Below, in pieces: positions 26,574 through 35,395 of a stretch of 64,000 bases of DNA. The stretch is from Competibacter_A sp037045535 (lineage in GTDB: Bacteria; Pseudomonadota; Gammaproteobacteria; Competibacterales; Competibacteraceae). The translations under genes and the position numbers were made by a program. Location of the stretch: NCBI GenBank assembly GCA_037045535.1, contig JBAOHI010000043.1:122903-186902 (forward strand), given 5' to 3'. Each line of letters begins with the position of its first letter. The stretch's first letter is position 1. The notes beneath the pieces are model-generated. The model made no database searches and was not told the origin of the DNA. It was given only the letters and a program-made list of their open reading frames with translations.

Positions 26574-27343
26574 ATGTCAGCTATGAATACCGGTTTGACC
26601 GGCCTTAAAGCGGCCACCTCACACATCGATGTCGTCTCGAACAACATCGCTAATGCTAGTACGACGGGTTTCAAGAGGGGAGACATCGAGTTCGGTGATT
26701 TAGTGGATGCCAATGCAGGTAAGACAACGCCCGGTTCTGGCGTCAGAACGCAAGCGATCAATCAATCATTCTTGCAGGGCGACACGGATCATGACCGGTA
26801 ACGCTCTCGATCTGAGGATCAATGGCAGCGGTTTCTTTGCCGTAAAAGACAGCTCCGGCAACACCTCCTATACCCGGGACGGTAGCTTTCACGTTGACAA
26901 GAGATGGCAACATCGTCAACAGCCTGACGGTCAGAATTTGCTGGATAAAGGTGGTACCCCTTTAAAGATCTCAGCGGAACTAGGTCCCTGGACGGACATC
27001 AGCGTCGATGATTACGGCAACATTACGGCCACTGATAGTGACAGCACCGGCAGCGGATACGACCGACGAGTCCAGGCTGGCGCTGACCAACTTCCCGAAC
27101 GTGAATGGCCTCAAGCGCATCGGTGACACCCAGTGGGCCGCAACCACGGAATCGGGGACCGCCATCACCGACGCGCCGGGCGCCAAAGGTCTCGGGACGC
27201 TCACCAGCGGTGAGTTGGAAAGCTCCAACGTCGATCTGGCGACGGAATTGGTAGACCTTATCGTCGCCCAGCGCGATTTCAACGCCAACTCCAAGAGCAT
27301 CACCGCCGGTAAGGAAATGATCCAAACCGTCATCAACATCTAA
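26574..27343 (+). pseudogene. short FlgE/FlgF-like hook-rod paralogue broken by about four frameshifts
   Basis: Pieces of one protein of about 256 residues occur in successive frames. They are 'MSAMNTGLTGLKAATSHIDV' and 'NNIANASTTGFKRGDIEFGD' (26574-26790), 'TGNALDLRINGSGFFAVKDS' (from about 26793), 'VNSLTGQNLLDKGG'-like residues, and the normal C-terminus 'LESSNVDLATELVDLIVAQR' to the stop at 27343. Breaks lie near 26785, 26902, 26933 and 27050. No internal stop remains if they are repaired. The density of breaks in one 770-bp gene, with intact neighbours on both sides, suggests real decay of a redundant paralogue, although assembly error is possible. It lacks the large insertion domain of FlgE. 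Confidence 0.8.
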
Positions 27344-27363
27344 AGTCCAGAGGTACCCAAACC

Positions 27364-28107
27364 ATGGACCGCATGCTCTACGTCGCGATGAGCGGAGCCC
27401 AGCAAACCCTGCGAGCTCAGGCTCTCGTCAGCCACAATTTGGCCAACGCCAATACCACCGGGTTCCGGCAGGACTTGGCCGACTTTCGCAGCATGCCGGT
27501 TTTTGGCGATACCGGAATGCCGACCCGTGTATACGCCATGGCCGAACGGTCCGGTTCGGACCCACGGCTCGGCCGAGTCATGACCACCGGCCGCGACCTG
27601 GATATCGCTGTCCAGGGGAAGGGTTGGATCGCCGTGCAGGGTCCTAATGGCGACGAAACCTACACCCGTGCCGGCGACTTGCAGGTCGATGCCAACGGTC
27701 TACTGACCACGGGTAACGGCCATGCGGTGTTGGGCAATAATGGCCCGATCTCGATCCCGCCGGCCGAGAAGATCGAAATCGGCGCGGACGGCACCCTGTC
27801 GATTCGACCGCTTGGCGAAGCCTCGACCACCCTGGTGCAGGTGGATCGCATCAAGCTAGTCGATCCGACCGACGACGGGCTTTACAAGGATGCCACCGGC
27901 CTGATGCGCACTACCGATGGACAATCCCTTGCGGCCTCGGCGGACGTTCGCCTGCAAAGCGGCGCGCTGGAAAGCAGCAACGTCAATTCCGCCGAGGCTT
28001 TGGTCAGTATGATCGAGTCATCCCGCCGTTTTGAATTACAGATCAAAATGATGAAGGTGGCCGAGGACAATTCCAGCACCACCAACCAATTGCTGCGTTT
28101 GGAATAG
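27364..28107 (+). CDS. flgF: flagellar basal-body rod protein FlgF
   Basis: A proximal-rod protein of 247 residues, normal length. The start 'MDRMLYVAMSGAQQTLRAQA' with 'HNLANANTTGFRQDLADFRS' is diagnostic of FlgF. The middle has 'GRDLDIAVQGKGWIAVQGPN', and the C-terminus 'LESSNVNSAEALVSMIESSR' with 'RRFELQIKMMKVAEDNSSTT'. It is intact and starts 21 bp after the broken paralogue, 12 bp before flgG. Confidence 0.95.
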   Translation: MDRMLYVAMSGAQQTLRAQALVSHNLANANTTGFRQDLADFRSMPVFGDTGMPTRVYAMAERSGSDPRLGRVMTTGRDLDIAVQGKGWIAVQGPNGDETYTRAGDLQVDANGLLTTGNGHAVLGNNGPISIPPAEKIEIGADGTLSIRPLGEASTTLVQVDRIKLVDPTDDGLYKDATGLMRTTDGQSLAASADVRLQSGALESSNVNSAEALVSMIESSRRFELQIKMMKVAEDNSSTTNQLLRLE

Positions 28108-28118
28108 GAGCAACACCG

Positions 28119-28905
28119 ATGACTGCCTCTCTGTGGATCGCCAAGACCGGCCTGGATGCGCAACAGACTCGAATGTCGGTCATTTCGAACAACCTGTCCA
28201 ACGCCAGTACCACCGGCTTCAAGCAAAGTCGCGCCCAATTCGAGGATTTGCTGTATCAGAACGTGCGCCAAACCGGGGGCCAAACCTCGCAAAACACTCA
28301 ACTACCCTCGGGGCTGATGCTTGGCACGGGGGTTCGTATCGTGTCCACCGCCAAGGTTTTTACCCAGGGCAACCTGACCCAAACCGGTAACAACCTGGAT
28401 CTGGCCGTTAACGGCCGGGGGTTCTTTCAGGTGCAACTCCCAGACGGGACGGCCGCTTACACACGGGACGGCTCGTTTCAAATCAACTCCGAAGGGCCAA
28501 ATCGTCACATCCAACGGCTACCTGCTGCAACCGGAAATCACGATACCGGCCAATACTCAAACCATCACCATCGGCACCGACGGCACGGTGAGCGCGAAAG
28601 CCGCCAACGAATCGGCGGCTACCCAGGTCGGCACGATCCAGCTCACCGATTTTATCAACCCCGCCGGATTGCAGGCGATCGGCGGCAACTTGTTCCTGGA
28701 ATCGACCGCCAGCGGTTCGCCCCAAACTGGCGAGCCGGCCAGCAACGGGATGGGATCGGTCGTGCAGGGTTCGCTGGAAACGTCCAACGTCAATGTGGTG
28801 GAAGAGCTGGTGGACATGATCGAAACCCAGCGCACTTACGAGATGAATTCCAAGGCGATCTCCACCACCGATGAAATGCTGCAATACGTCAACAACAATC
28901 TGTAG
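28119..28905 (+). CDS. flgG: flagellar distal rod protein FlgG (one frameshift)
   Basis: The distal-rod subunit, 261 residues when repaired, normal for FlgG. The N-terminus reads 'SLWIAKTGLDAQQTRMSVIS' and 'NNLSNASTTGFKQSRAQFED', then 'NNLDLAVNGRGFFQVQLPDG'. At 28497-28498 (GGGCCAAAT) one extra C breaks the frame. Removing it gives GQIVTSNGYLLQPEITIPAN and the normal remainder to 'ETQRTYEMNSKAISTTDEML' and the stop at 28903-28905. FlgG is essential for a flagellum, and the break is a single homopolymer base, so it is probably a sequence error. Confidence 0.93.
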
Positions 28906-28908
28906 GCC

Positions 28909-29595
28909 ATGATCATGAAGAAACAATCCGCTGCACTGGCGCTGCTTGTCCTGCTGTCGGGATGCAGCGGATTGGCTCCGCATTACGAATTCAAACCGGT
29001 TACGCCCCGGGTTATGGCTCCGACCGATCCCGTCGACCAAGGTGCCCAGCAATCGGGCACGATCTATCGGGCTGGCGCCGACATGCGGTTGTTCGAGGAT
29101 CGTACCGCTCGCCGAGTCGGCGATACCGTGGTCATTCGGCTGACCGAAAAGACCGTCGCCACCAAATCGGCCAACACCACCGCCAAAAAGAAGAGTGAGA
29201 TCGACATCCAAAACCCCACGCTGTTCGGTACGCCCTTCAGCGCCGGTTCGGCTACGCTGGAAAACACCGCCAACGGGGACCGCAAACTCGGTGGCGAAGG
29301 TTCCAGCGACCAGAGCAACAGCCTGACCGGCGATATTTCGGCAGTGGTGATCGGGGTTTATCCCAATGGTAACCTGGCCATTCGTGGCGAAAAAATGTTG
29401 ACCTTGAATCAGGGCGAGGAAGTGGTGCAGATTTCGGGAGTGATCCGGCCCGAGGACATCGCCGGTGATAACTCGGTACCGTCCAGCCGGGTGGCCGACG
29501 CCAAAATCACCTATGCTGGCAATGGTGTGCTCGCCGACGCTAACACGGTTGGCTGGCTCGGCCGCTTTTTCCTAAGCCCCCTATGGCCGTTCTAG
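28909..29595 (+). CDS. flgH: flagellar L-ring lipoprotein FlgH
   Basis: The outer-membrane ring protein, 228 residues. It has a lipoprotein signal with lipobox 'LLSGCSG' (Cys near residue 22). The FlgH core follows: 'GAQQSGTIYRAGADMRLFED', 'RRVGDTVVIRLTEKTVATKS', 'VVIGVYPNGNLAIRGEKMLT', 'IRPEDIAGDNSVPSSRVADA' and 'KITYAGNGVLADANTVGWLG'. Normal length; overlaps closely with flgG upstream and flgI downstream (7 bp). Two ATGs (28909, 28915) are possible. Confidence 0.96.
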   Translation: MIMKKQSAALALLVLLSGCSGLAPHYEFKPVTPRVMAPTDPVDQGAQQSGTIYRAGADMRLFEDRTARRVGDTVVIRLTEKTVATKSANTTAKKKSEIDIQNPTLFGTPFSAGSATLENTANGDRKLGGEGSSDQSNSLTGDISAVVIGVYPNGNLAIRGEKMLTLNQGEEVVQISGVIRPEDIAGDNSVPSSRVADAKITYAGNGVLADANTVGWLGRFFLSPLWPF

Positions 29596-29602
29596 ATCGA
29601 CG

Positions 29603-30715
29603 ATGAGGCTGCATATCATGTTCCGCCGCTTTTCGCTGTTCCTGCTGCTAGCGCTGGCGACTCACTGTGCCTGGGCTGAACGCATCAAGGATCTGGCCAC
29701 TATCGCCGGAGTACGCGGTAACCAATTGGTCGGCTACGGTTTGGTGGTTGGCCTGACCAATACCGGCGACCAAACCACGCAAACCCCGTTCACGGTCAAA
29801 AGCCTGAAAAGCATGTTGTCCAATCTAGGGGTCACGGTACCGCCGGAAGTCAATCTGCAACTGAAAAATGTCGCGGCCGTGTCCGTGCAAGCGGAGCTAC
29901 CACCCTTCGCGAAACCGGGCCAAACCATCGATGTGACGGTATCCTCGATCGGTAATGCCAAGAGCTTGCGCGGTGGCAGCCTGTTAATGGCGCCCTTGAA
30001 GGGTGTGGATGGCGTGGTCTATGCCATCGCGCAAGGGAATGTGGTGGTCGGTGGTCTGGGTGTCGAGGCGGGTGCGTCGAAAATCACCGTCAATGTTCCC
30101 AGCGCCGGCCGGATTCCCAACGGTGCCACCGTCGAGCGTCAAGTTCCCGACACTTTTGGCAAGGAGGGCCCCATTGTGCTACACCTTCGGCAGGCTGATT
30201 TCACCACTGCCGAGCGCATGGTCGAGGCGATCAACAAGGCGTTCGGCGGCGAGGTTGCGCAAGCGGTGGACGCGACCTCGATTCAGGTACGTGGCCCGGC
30301 CGATCGTAACCAGCGAGTCAGCTTGATCGCGGTGCTGGAAAACATCGACGTGGTTCCGGCCCAAACCGCCGCCAAGGTGATCGTGAACTCTCGTACCGGC
30401 ACGGTGGTGATCGGCCAAAACGTCAAGGTGGGCCCAGCGGCTGTATCGCACGGCAATTTGACGGTGACCATCGCTTCGAACCCGATCGTCAGCCAACCGC
30501 CGCCGTTGTCAGGTGGCCAGACCGTGGTGGTTCCCAACGCCAACATTTCGGTCAATCAGGAAAAGAAACCGATGTTTCTGTTCGATCCAGGAATCGCCCT
30601 GGACGACATTGTTCGCGCAGTCAATCAGGTCGGCGCCTCGCCCAGCGATTTGGTGGCCATCCTGGAAGCGCTAAAAGCGGCTGGCGCTCTTAAAGCCGAA
30701 CTCATCGTCATCTGA
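29603..30715 (+). CDS. flgI: flagellar P-ring protein FlgI
   Basis: The periplasmic ring subunit, 370 residues. It has a signal peptide (to about residue 25, ending CAWAERIKDL), then the FlgI signature 'GVRGNQLVGYGLVVGLTNTG', 'SLKSMLSNLGVTVPPEVNLQ', 'AAVSVQAELPPFAKPGQTID' and 'VSSIGNAKSLRGGSLLMAPL'. The C-terminus is 'ALDDIVRAVNQVGASPSDLV' with 'AILEALKAAGALKAELIVI'. Complete. TTG/ATG choices give starts at 29603 or 29618. The next gene begins 2 bp after the stop. Confidence 0.96.
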   Translation: MRLHIMFRRFSLFLLLALATHCAWAERIKDLATIAGVRGNQLVGYGLVVGLTNTGDQTTQTPFTVKSLKSMLSNLGVTVPPEVNLQLKNVAAVSVQAELPPFAKPGQTIDVTVSSIGNAKSLRGGSLLMAPLKGVDGVVYAIAQGNVVVGGLGVEAGASKITVNVPSAGRIPNGATVERQVPDTFGKEGPIVLHLRQADFTTAERMVEAINKAFGGEVAQAVDATSIQVRGPADRNQRVSLIAVLENIDVVPAQTAAKVIVNSRTGTVVIGQNVKVGPAAVSHGNLTVTIASNPIVSQPPPLSGGQTVVVPNANISVNQEKKPMFLFDPGIALDDIVRAVNQVGASPSDLVAILEALKAAGALKAELIVI

Positions 30716-30717
30716 AC

Positions 30718-31563
30718 ATGGCTAACGTCAACTGGAAAACCCTGTCGCTGTTGATCGGTGCCCTGCTGATCGCTCTCGGATTGCAGGCGGGCGCGATCAA
30801 AATCATGATCAACTTGGCCCGCCAAGCCGATCCGCCGGCCGTGGCCAGCGCCGGAACCGTATCCAGCAAGCCAGCGATTTCCCCGGCGGCCATCGATACC
30901 GTGCGGCACCAACCGGCCAAATCCGAGGAACAAGCTGTCCATGAACCGGCACCAACCGTCCACGAACCGGCACCGCCCACGCGAGAACCCAAACCGGCCG
31001 TGTTGGTCTCCGATCCGCCGCATTTAGCCGATTTGAATCCGAAACCCGCTTCCATCCAGAACGAACCCAATCCCGAGGCCCATCCTCCGCTGACCCCGGC
31101 ACCGCAAGCACCGGCACATCCGTCAGCCGAGGCGGCACTGGTCGCGACCTCGCCGAAACCATCGCCGGTTACCAATGACGGCCATGCCGACAACCCACCG
31201 GTGGCTGTTGCCCCGCCCGCTGCCCCATTAGCTGAGGCCAATTCCGTACCCCAGCCGGCGGATGAAGCGGTTCTCCAGGAACCGGCTTGGCTAAAAGCCC
31301 GCAATCCCAAGCATTACACGGTGCAACTCTATAGCGGCAAGGATATGGAGACGCTCAAGGAGATCGCGGCGGCGACAACGTCGAGCGAACCGCAAGCCTA
31401 CTACTCGACAGGCAGCCGTTCCGGTCCCTGGTATTCCCTGGTGGCTGGCGATTACTCCGATTACGCCGCCGCGCAAGCCGCCGCCGCCAAGCTGACCGCC
31501 GATTCGCCCGCGCTCAAACCCTGGATCCGCCGCTTCGACGAGATTCAGGCGAAAATGCGCTAG
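30718..31563 (+). CDS. SPOR-domain envelope protein inserted between flgI and flgJ
   Basis: The 281-residue product has one N-terminal membrane helix (about residues 8-35), a long proline/alanine-rich linker (about 40-190) with a repeated 'VHEPAPTVHEPAPP' stretch, and a C-terminal SPOR-like domain. The domain reads 'HYTVQLYSGKDMETLKEIAA', 'AYYSTGSRSGPWYSLVAGDY' and 'SDYAAAQAAAAKLTADS'. SPOR domains bind septal or denuded peptidoglycan and are usual in division proteins (FtsN, DamX). Here it lies 2 bp after flgI and 11 bp before flgJ, in the same operon. It may guide P-ring or FlgJ activity to the cell wall. The wide spacing by the linker fits a reach across the periplasm. Confidence 0.85.
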   Translation: MANVNWKTLSLLIGALLIALGLQAGAIKIMINLARQADPPAVASAGTVSSKPAISPAAIDTVRHQPAKSEEQAVHEPAPTVHEPAPPTREPKPAVLVSDPPHLADLNPKPASIQNEPNPEAHPPLTPAPQAPAHPSAEAALVATSPKPSPVTNDGHADNPPVAVAPPAAPLAEANSVPQPADEAVLQEPAWLKARNPKHYTVQLYSGKDMETLKEIAAATTSSEPQAYYSTGSRSGPWYSLVAGDYSDYAAAQAAAAKLTADSPALKPWIRRFDEIQAKMR

Positions 31564-31574
31564 GAAAACCCATC

Positions 31575-32576
31575 ATGGTCGCCACAGCGGACTCGGCCTT
31601 CGTCTATACCGACTTGCAGGGGTTGGCCGGTCTGCGTCGTCAGGCCCGAGAACAGTCGCCCGAGGCACTCCGCGAGGTTGCCAAGCAGTTTGAGGCGGTG
31701 TTCGTTCAGATGATGCTGAAGAGCATGCGCGCGGCTAGCCCGACCGAGGATGGGCTCATGGACAGCGATCAGAGCCGGCTTTATCGCGACTTGTACGACC
31801 AGCAAATCGCCTTGAGCATGGCCCGACAAGGCACGCTGGGGCTGGCGGATCAACTGGTCAAACAACTGGGTGGCGAAGGCGCCGGCTCGCCACCCCGCCC
31901 CACTTCGCCCACGATCATGGGCGATCCGTTGGCTACTCTCCAACAGGTACAAAGAATTCGCTCCAGCGTGGCGATGCCCGCCGAGACGACCGCCGCCAAA
32001 ATCGATCCCGTCGGCAATCAGCGCACTTCGTATCCGGCCAGCGACGCTCCCTTTGAGCCATCCTCACCGGCGGCATTCGTGCGGCGGATGTGGCCACACG
32101 CTCAGGAAGCTGCCCGGCGGTTGGGCGTTGCGCCCGAGGTACTCATCGCTCAGGCGGCTCACGAAACCGCCTGGGGCAAGTCGGTGCCGCGTTTCGGGGA
32201 TGGTCGGAGCAGCCACAATCTGTTCGGCATCAAGGCCAGCCGGGGTTGGGAGGGCGAAACGGTCGTCAACGCCACGTTCGAGTTCGTGGGCGGCGTCGCC
32301 GTCCGGCAGCGCGATGGCTTCCGAGCCTACCCCTCTTATGCCGAGAGCTTCAACGATTACGTGAGATTCCTGCAAGTCAACCCGCGCTACACGGAAGCCC
32401 TGGATCTGGTCGAGGATGGATCGGCCTATCTACGTGCGTTGCAGCGGGCCGGTTACGCCACCGATCCGAACTACGCGAGAAAAATTCTGGGCCTGATGAA
32501 CGGTCCCGCGTTCGACACTGCCCTGGGCAGCCTAAAGTCGACGCTTACCCGGCCGATATCTAGTACGAAGGGGTAG
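31575..32576 (+). CDS. flgJ: flagellar rod-cap and peptidoglycan hydrolase FlgJ
   Basis: A two-domain FlgJ of 333 residues. The N-terminal rod-capping domain (about residues 20-105) reads 'EVAKQFEAVFVQMMLKSMRA' and 'LYRDLYDQQIALSMARQGTL'. The C-terminal glucosaminidase/muramidase domain (about 165-320) reads 'EAARRLGVAPEVLIAQAAHE', 'TAWGKSVP', 'SSHNLFGIKASRGWEG' and 'FRAYPSYAESFNDYVRFL'. The catalytic Glu is in 'AAHETAWGK'. It opens the peptidoglycan for the rod. Length and layout are those of Salmonella-type bifunctional FlgJ. Confidence 0.95.
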   Translation: MVATADSAFVYTDLQGLAGLRRQAREQSPEALREVAKQFEAVFVQMMLKSMRAASPTEDGLMDSDQSRLYRDLYDQQIALSMARQGTLGLADQLVKQLGGEGAGSPPRPTSPTIMGDPLATLQQVQRIRSSVAMPAETTAAKIDPVGNQRTSYPASDAPFEPSSPAAFVRRMWPHAQEAARRLGVAPEVLIAQAAHETAWGKSVPRFGDGRSSHNLFGIKASRGWEGETVVNATFEFVGGVAVRQRDGFRAYPSYAESFNDYVRFLQVNPRYTEALDLVEDGSAYLRALQRAGYATDPNYARKILGLMNGPAFDTALGSLKSTLTRPISSTKG

Positions 32577-32639
32577 CCGTCCCATGCCTGGTCGCGCCCC
32601 CGTAACGAGGAGCCGCCCAGCGGCCGGAGGAACTGACTC

Positions 32640-34271
32640 ATGGTAGACATTCTGCGCACGGGACTCTCGGGGTTGATCGCTTCCCAGCGCGCCCTGGCCA
32701 CCACCAGCCATAACATCGCCAATGTCAACACGCCCGGCTATTCTCGGCAGCGGGTCGAGCTGACGACTAATCTGCCGGATCTCGCCGGCAACGCGGCGCG
32801 ATCGATGTACGTGGGTACCGGCGTCCAGGTGCAATCCATCACACGGGTCTACGACGATTTTTTGACGCAACAAGTGCGCAACCACGGCTCGAACGTCAGT
32901 CAGTCGGAAACCCTCGATACCTGGATCAGCCAGTTGGATGGGATCCTCGGTGACAGCCAAACCGGCTTGTCACCAGCGCTCAGCCAATTTTTCGCCGCCG
33001 TCCAGGATGTCGCCGACAGCCCGGCATCGCTGTCGGCGCGGCAAGCCCTGCTCGGTCAAGCCAGCACGCTAGCCGCCTCTTTCCAGGAAATGAACGGCCA
33101 GATGGACAGTTTGCGCCAAGGCGCCAATGAAACCCTGAGCGACACCATCACCCAGGTCAACGTGCTGGCGGAAAATATCGCCAAGATGAACGGGGCCATT
33201 GCGTTGTCGCAAGGCAACGGCACCTCTTCCGATTTGCTCGATCAGCGGGATCAACTGGTTGCTGACCTGGCTCAAAAAGTACCGGTTAGCACAGTCACCC
33301 AGGACGACGGTACCCTCAGCGTGTTTATTGGCAACGGCCAAAGCCTGGTGCTCGGCAACCAGGCGAACACGCTCGAAACCGTTCGCTCGGCGTCGGATCC
33401 GCGCAAGCTGGACATTCGCTTCGAGGGTTCTAATGTCGGCATTAACAATTTGCTAAATGGCGGCGAAATCGGCGGTTTGCTGGATTTCCAAAATGAAGTG
33501 CTGGATCCGGCCCAAAACAAACTTGGCCTCATGGCGGCCGGCTTGACCGAAACCTTCAATGCCCAACATAAGCTGGGATTGGATTTCAACGGTGATCCCG
33601 GCGGTGATTTCTTTGCGCCGATCACGCCCGAGGTCGCGGCCAATGCTGCCAACACCGGCAGTGGCGCGCTAACGGTTACTCTCTCCAATATCGGCGATCT
33701 GCAACCTTCCGACTACGAGTTGAGCTACAACGGCACCGGCTATAATCTGCGCCGCCTATCGGATGATCAAAGTGTTTCGCTGGGTGCTGGACCACCGTTC
33801 ACGGCGGAGGGGATGACCATCGCCATCGGCGGCACACCCGCTGCCGGTGATCGTTTCCTGATCCAGCCCACACAGGCCAGCGCGCGAAATTTCCAGGTGC
33901 TCATCACCGATCCGCGCCAGTTTGCCGCTGCCGACTCCGTGGGCGGCGTGGGGAACAACGCCAACGCCATCGGGCTGGCGAACTTACAGACCGATCAAAC
34001 ACTACGGGGCGGCACCAGCAGCCTCCAGGATATCCAAAGCCAGATGGTCGCCGAGGTCGGCACTCAGGGTAGCGGTGCCCGCAGCGCCGTCCAAGCCCAA
34101 ACGGCTTTGCTGGAACAAGCCACTCAGGCGCGCGATGGCTTTTCCGGCGTGAATCTGGACGAGGAAGCAGCCAATTTGATGCGGTATCAGCAAGCTTATG
34201 CGGCGGCCGCCAAAGTCATTCAAGTCGGCGATTCGATCATTCAAACCCTGCTGGATGCGGTCAGGAGATAA
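32640..34271 (+). CDS. flgK: flagellar hook-filament junction protein FlgK (HAP1)
   Basis: A hook-associated protein of 543 residues that joins hook and filament. The N-terminal signature 'ISQ'-like segment is replaced by 'SQRALATTSHNIANVNTPGY' and 'SRQRVELTTNLPDLAGNAAR'. The C-terminus is 'GVNLDEEAANLMRYQQAYAA' with 'AAKVIQVGDSIIQTLLDAVR', typical of FlgK. CGGAGGAACTG gives a good ribosome site. FlgN, coded 10 kb upstream, is its export chaperone. It is followed 3 bp later by flgL. Confidence 0.96.
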   Translation: MVDILRTGLSGLIASQRALATTSHNIANVNTPGYSRQRVELTTNLPDLAGNAARSMYVGTGVQVQSITRVYDDFLTQQVRNHGSNVSQSETLDTWISQLDGILGDSQTGLSPALSQFFAAVQDVADSPASLSARQALLGQASTLAASFQEMNGQMDSLRQGANETLSDTITQVNVLAENIAKMNGAIALSQGNGTSSDLLDQRDQLVADLAQKVPVSTVTQDDGTLSVFIGNGQSLVLGNQANTLETVRSASDPRKLDIRFEGSNVGINNLLNGGEIGGLLDFQNEVLDPAQNKLGLMAAGLTETFNAQHKLGLDFNGDPGGDFFAPITPEVAANAANTGSGALTVTLSNIGDLQPSDYELSYNGTGYNLRRLSDDQSVSLGAGPPFTAEGMTIAIGGTPAAGDRFLIQPTQASARNFQVLITDPRQFAAADSVGGVGNNANAIGLANLQTDQTLRGGTSSLQDIQSQMVAEVGTQGSGARSAVQAQTALLEQATQARDGFSGVNLDEEAANLMRYQQAYAAAAKVIQVGDSIIQTLLDAVRR

Positions 34272-34274
34272 GCC

Positions 34275-35180
34275 ATGTTGCGTATCGCCACTTCCTTGAT
34301 TTATCAGCAAAGCTCGAAAGCCATCAACGACCGGCAGGTCGCCTTGGCCAAGGTCCAGCAGCAATTGGCCACTGGCAATCGCATTCTCGATCACGCCGAT
34401 GATCCCGTCGGCAGCGCACGCTTGCTGGGTCTAAACGAGGAACTCGGCCGATACAATCAATACCAGCGCAACATCGATCTGGCCAGCGGTCGGTTGAATG
34501 TTGAGGACAGCACGCTAGGGGATGCCGGTGACCTGTTGCAGCGGGCGCGAGAACTCACCCTTCAAGCTAACAACGACACGCTTAACACCGAGGATCGTGG
34601 CTTTATCGCCACGGAGATCCGTCAACTGCATTCCCAGATGCTGAATTTGGCCAACACGCGGGACGGTGACGGGGAGTATCTGTTCGCTGGCTTCAAAAGT
34701 CATACCCAACCGTTCGATGCCAGCGGCAACTATCAGGGCGATCAGGGCCAGCGTTCGATTCAGGCCGGATCCTACCTGGATGTTCCGGTCGGGGATTCCG
34801 GCCAAAAGGTTTTCGAAACCGATCCCAGCGACCCTACCAAAGGCGTGTTCGCAACCCTGGATACGCTGGCGGACGAACTGGAAAGCCCATCCGCCAATTT
34901 TCATAACGTGATGGCCGATACCTTGACTCGACTGGATCAGCATTTCGACAATCTGAACGCCGTGCGTACCGAGGTCGGTGTGCGGCTGAAAGCATTGGAT
35001 GACCAGCAAAATACCAACAGCGACTTTGTCGTCCACCTTCGGGAAACCATCAGCGACGTGGGCGATCTCGATTACCCCGAGGCAGCGACTCGCTTGAGCT
35101 ACGCGACCTTCGTGCTACAGGCGGCACAACAATCATTCGTCAGTATTCAAAATCTTTCGTTATTCAACTATATGAGATAA
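34275..35180 (+). CDS. flgL: flagellar hook-filament junction protein FlgL (HAP3)
   Basis: This flagellin-like protein of 301 residues forms the second junction zone. The N-terminus reads 'MLRIATSLIYQQSSKAINDR' and 'KVQQQLATGNRILDHADDPV', with 'NLANTRDGDGEYLFAGFKSH' in the middle. The C-terminal coiled coil ends 'FVLQAAQQSFVSIQNLSLFN' and YMR. It is complete and is the last gene of the flagellar operon. Flagellin (fliC) is not in the window. The 215 bp after it (35181-35395) hold no gene. Confidence 0.95.
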   Translation: MLRIATSLIYQQSSKAINDRQVALAKVQQQLATGNRILDHADDPVGSARLLGLNEELGRYNQYQRNIDLASGRLNVEDSTLGDAGDLLQRARELTLQANNDTLNTEDRGFIATEIRQLHSQMLNLANTRDGDGEYLFAGFKSHTQPFDASGNYQGDQGQRSIQAGSYLDVPVGDSGQKVFETDPSDPTKGVFATLDTLADELESPSANFHNVMADTLTRLDQHFDNLNAVRTEVGVRLKALDDQQNTNSDFVVHLRETISDVGDLDYPEAATRLSYATFVLQAAQQSFVSIQNLSLFNYMR

Positions 35181-35395
35181 AAGCGTTTCTTCGCGACGCC
35201 CTGCCCAGCGGCCACAACTGTTAGGGCTTAATTGGTCCTGGATTGTTTTTTGTCTTTAAATTCAATTCCGCAACCGCGGACCGTACTCCCAAACCTTCGG
35301 CACGGCGGGGATGCTCGGGTACTCGCGACGGAAACAGGCAGCGGAGAAGCTGATTCGCTACTCTTATAGAGTGTGCGAAAAAGAAGCTGAAGCCG

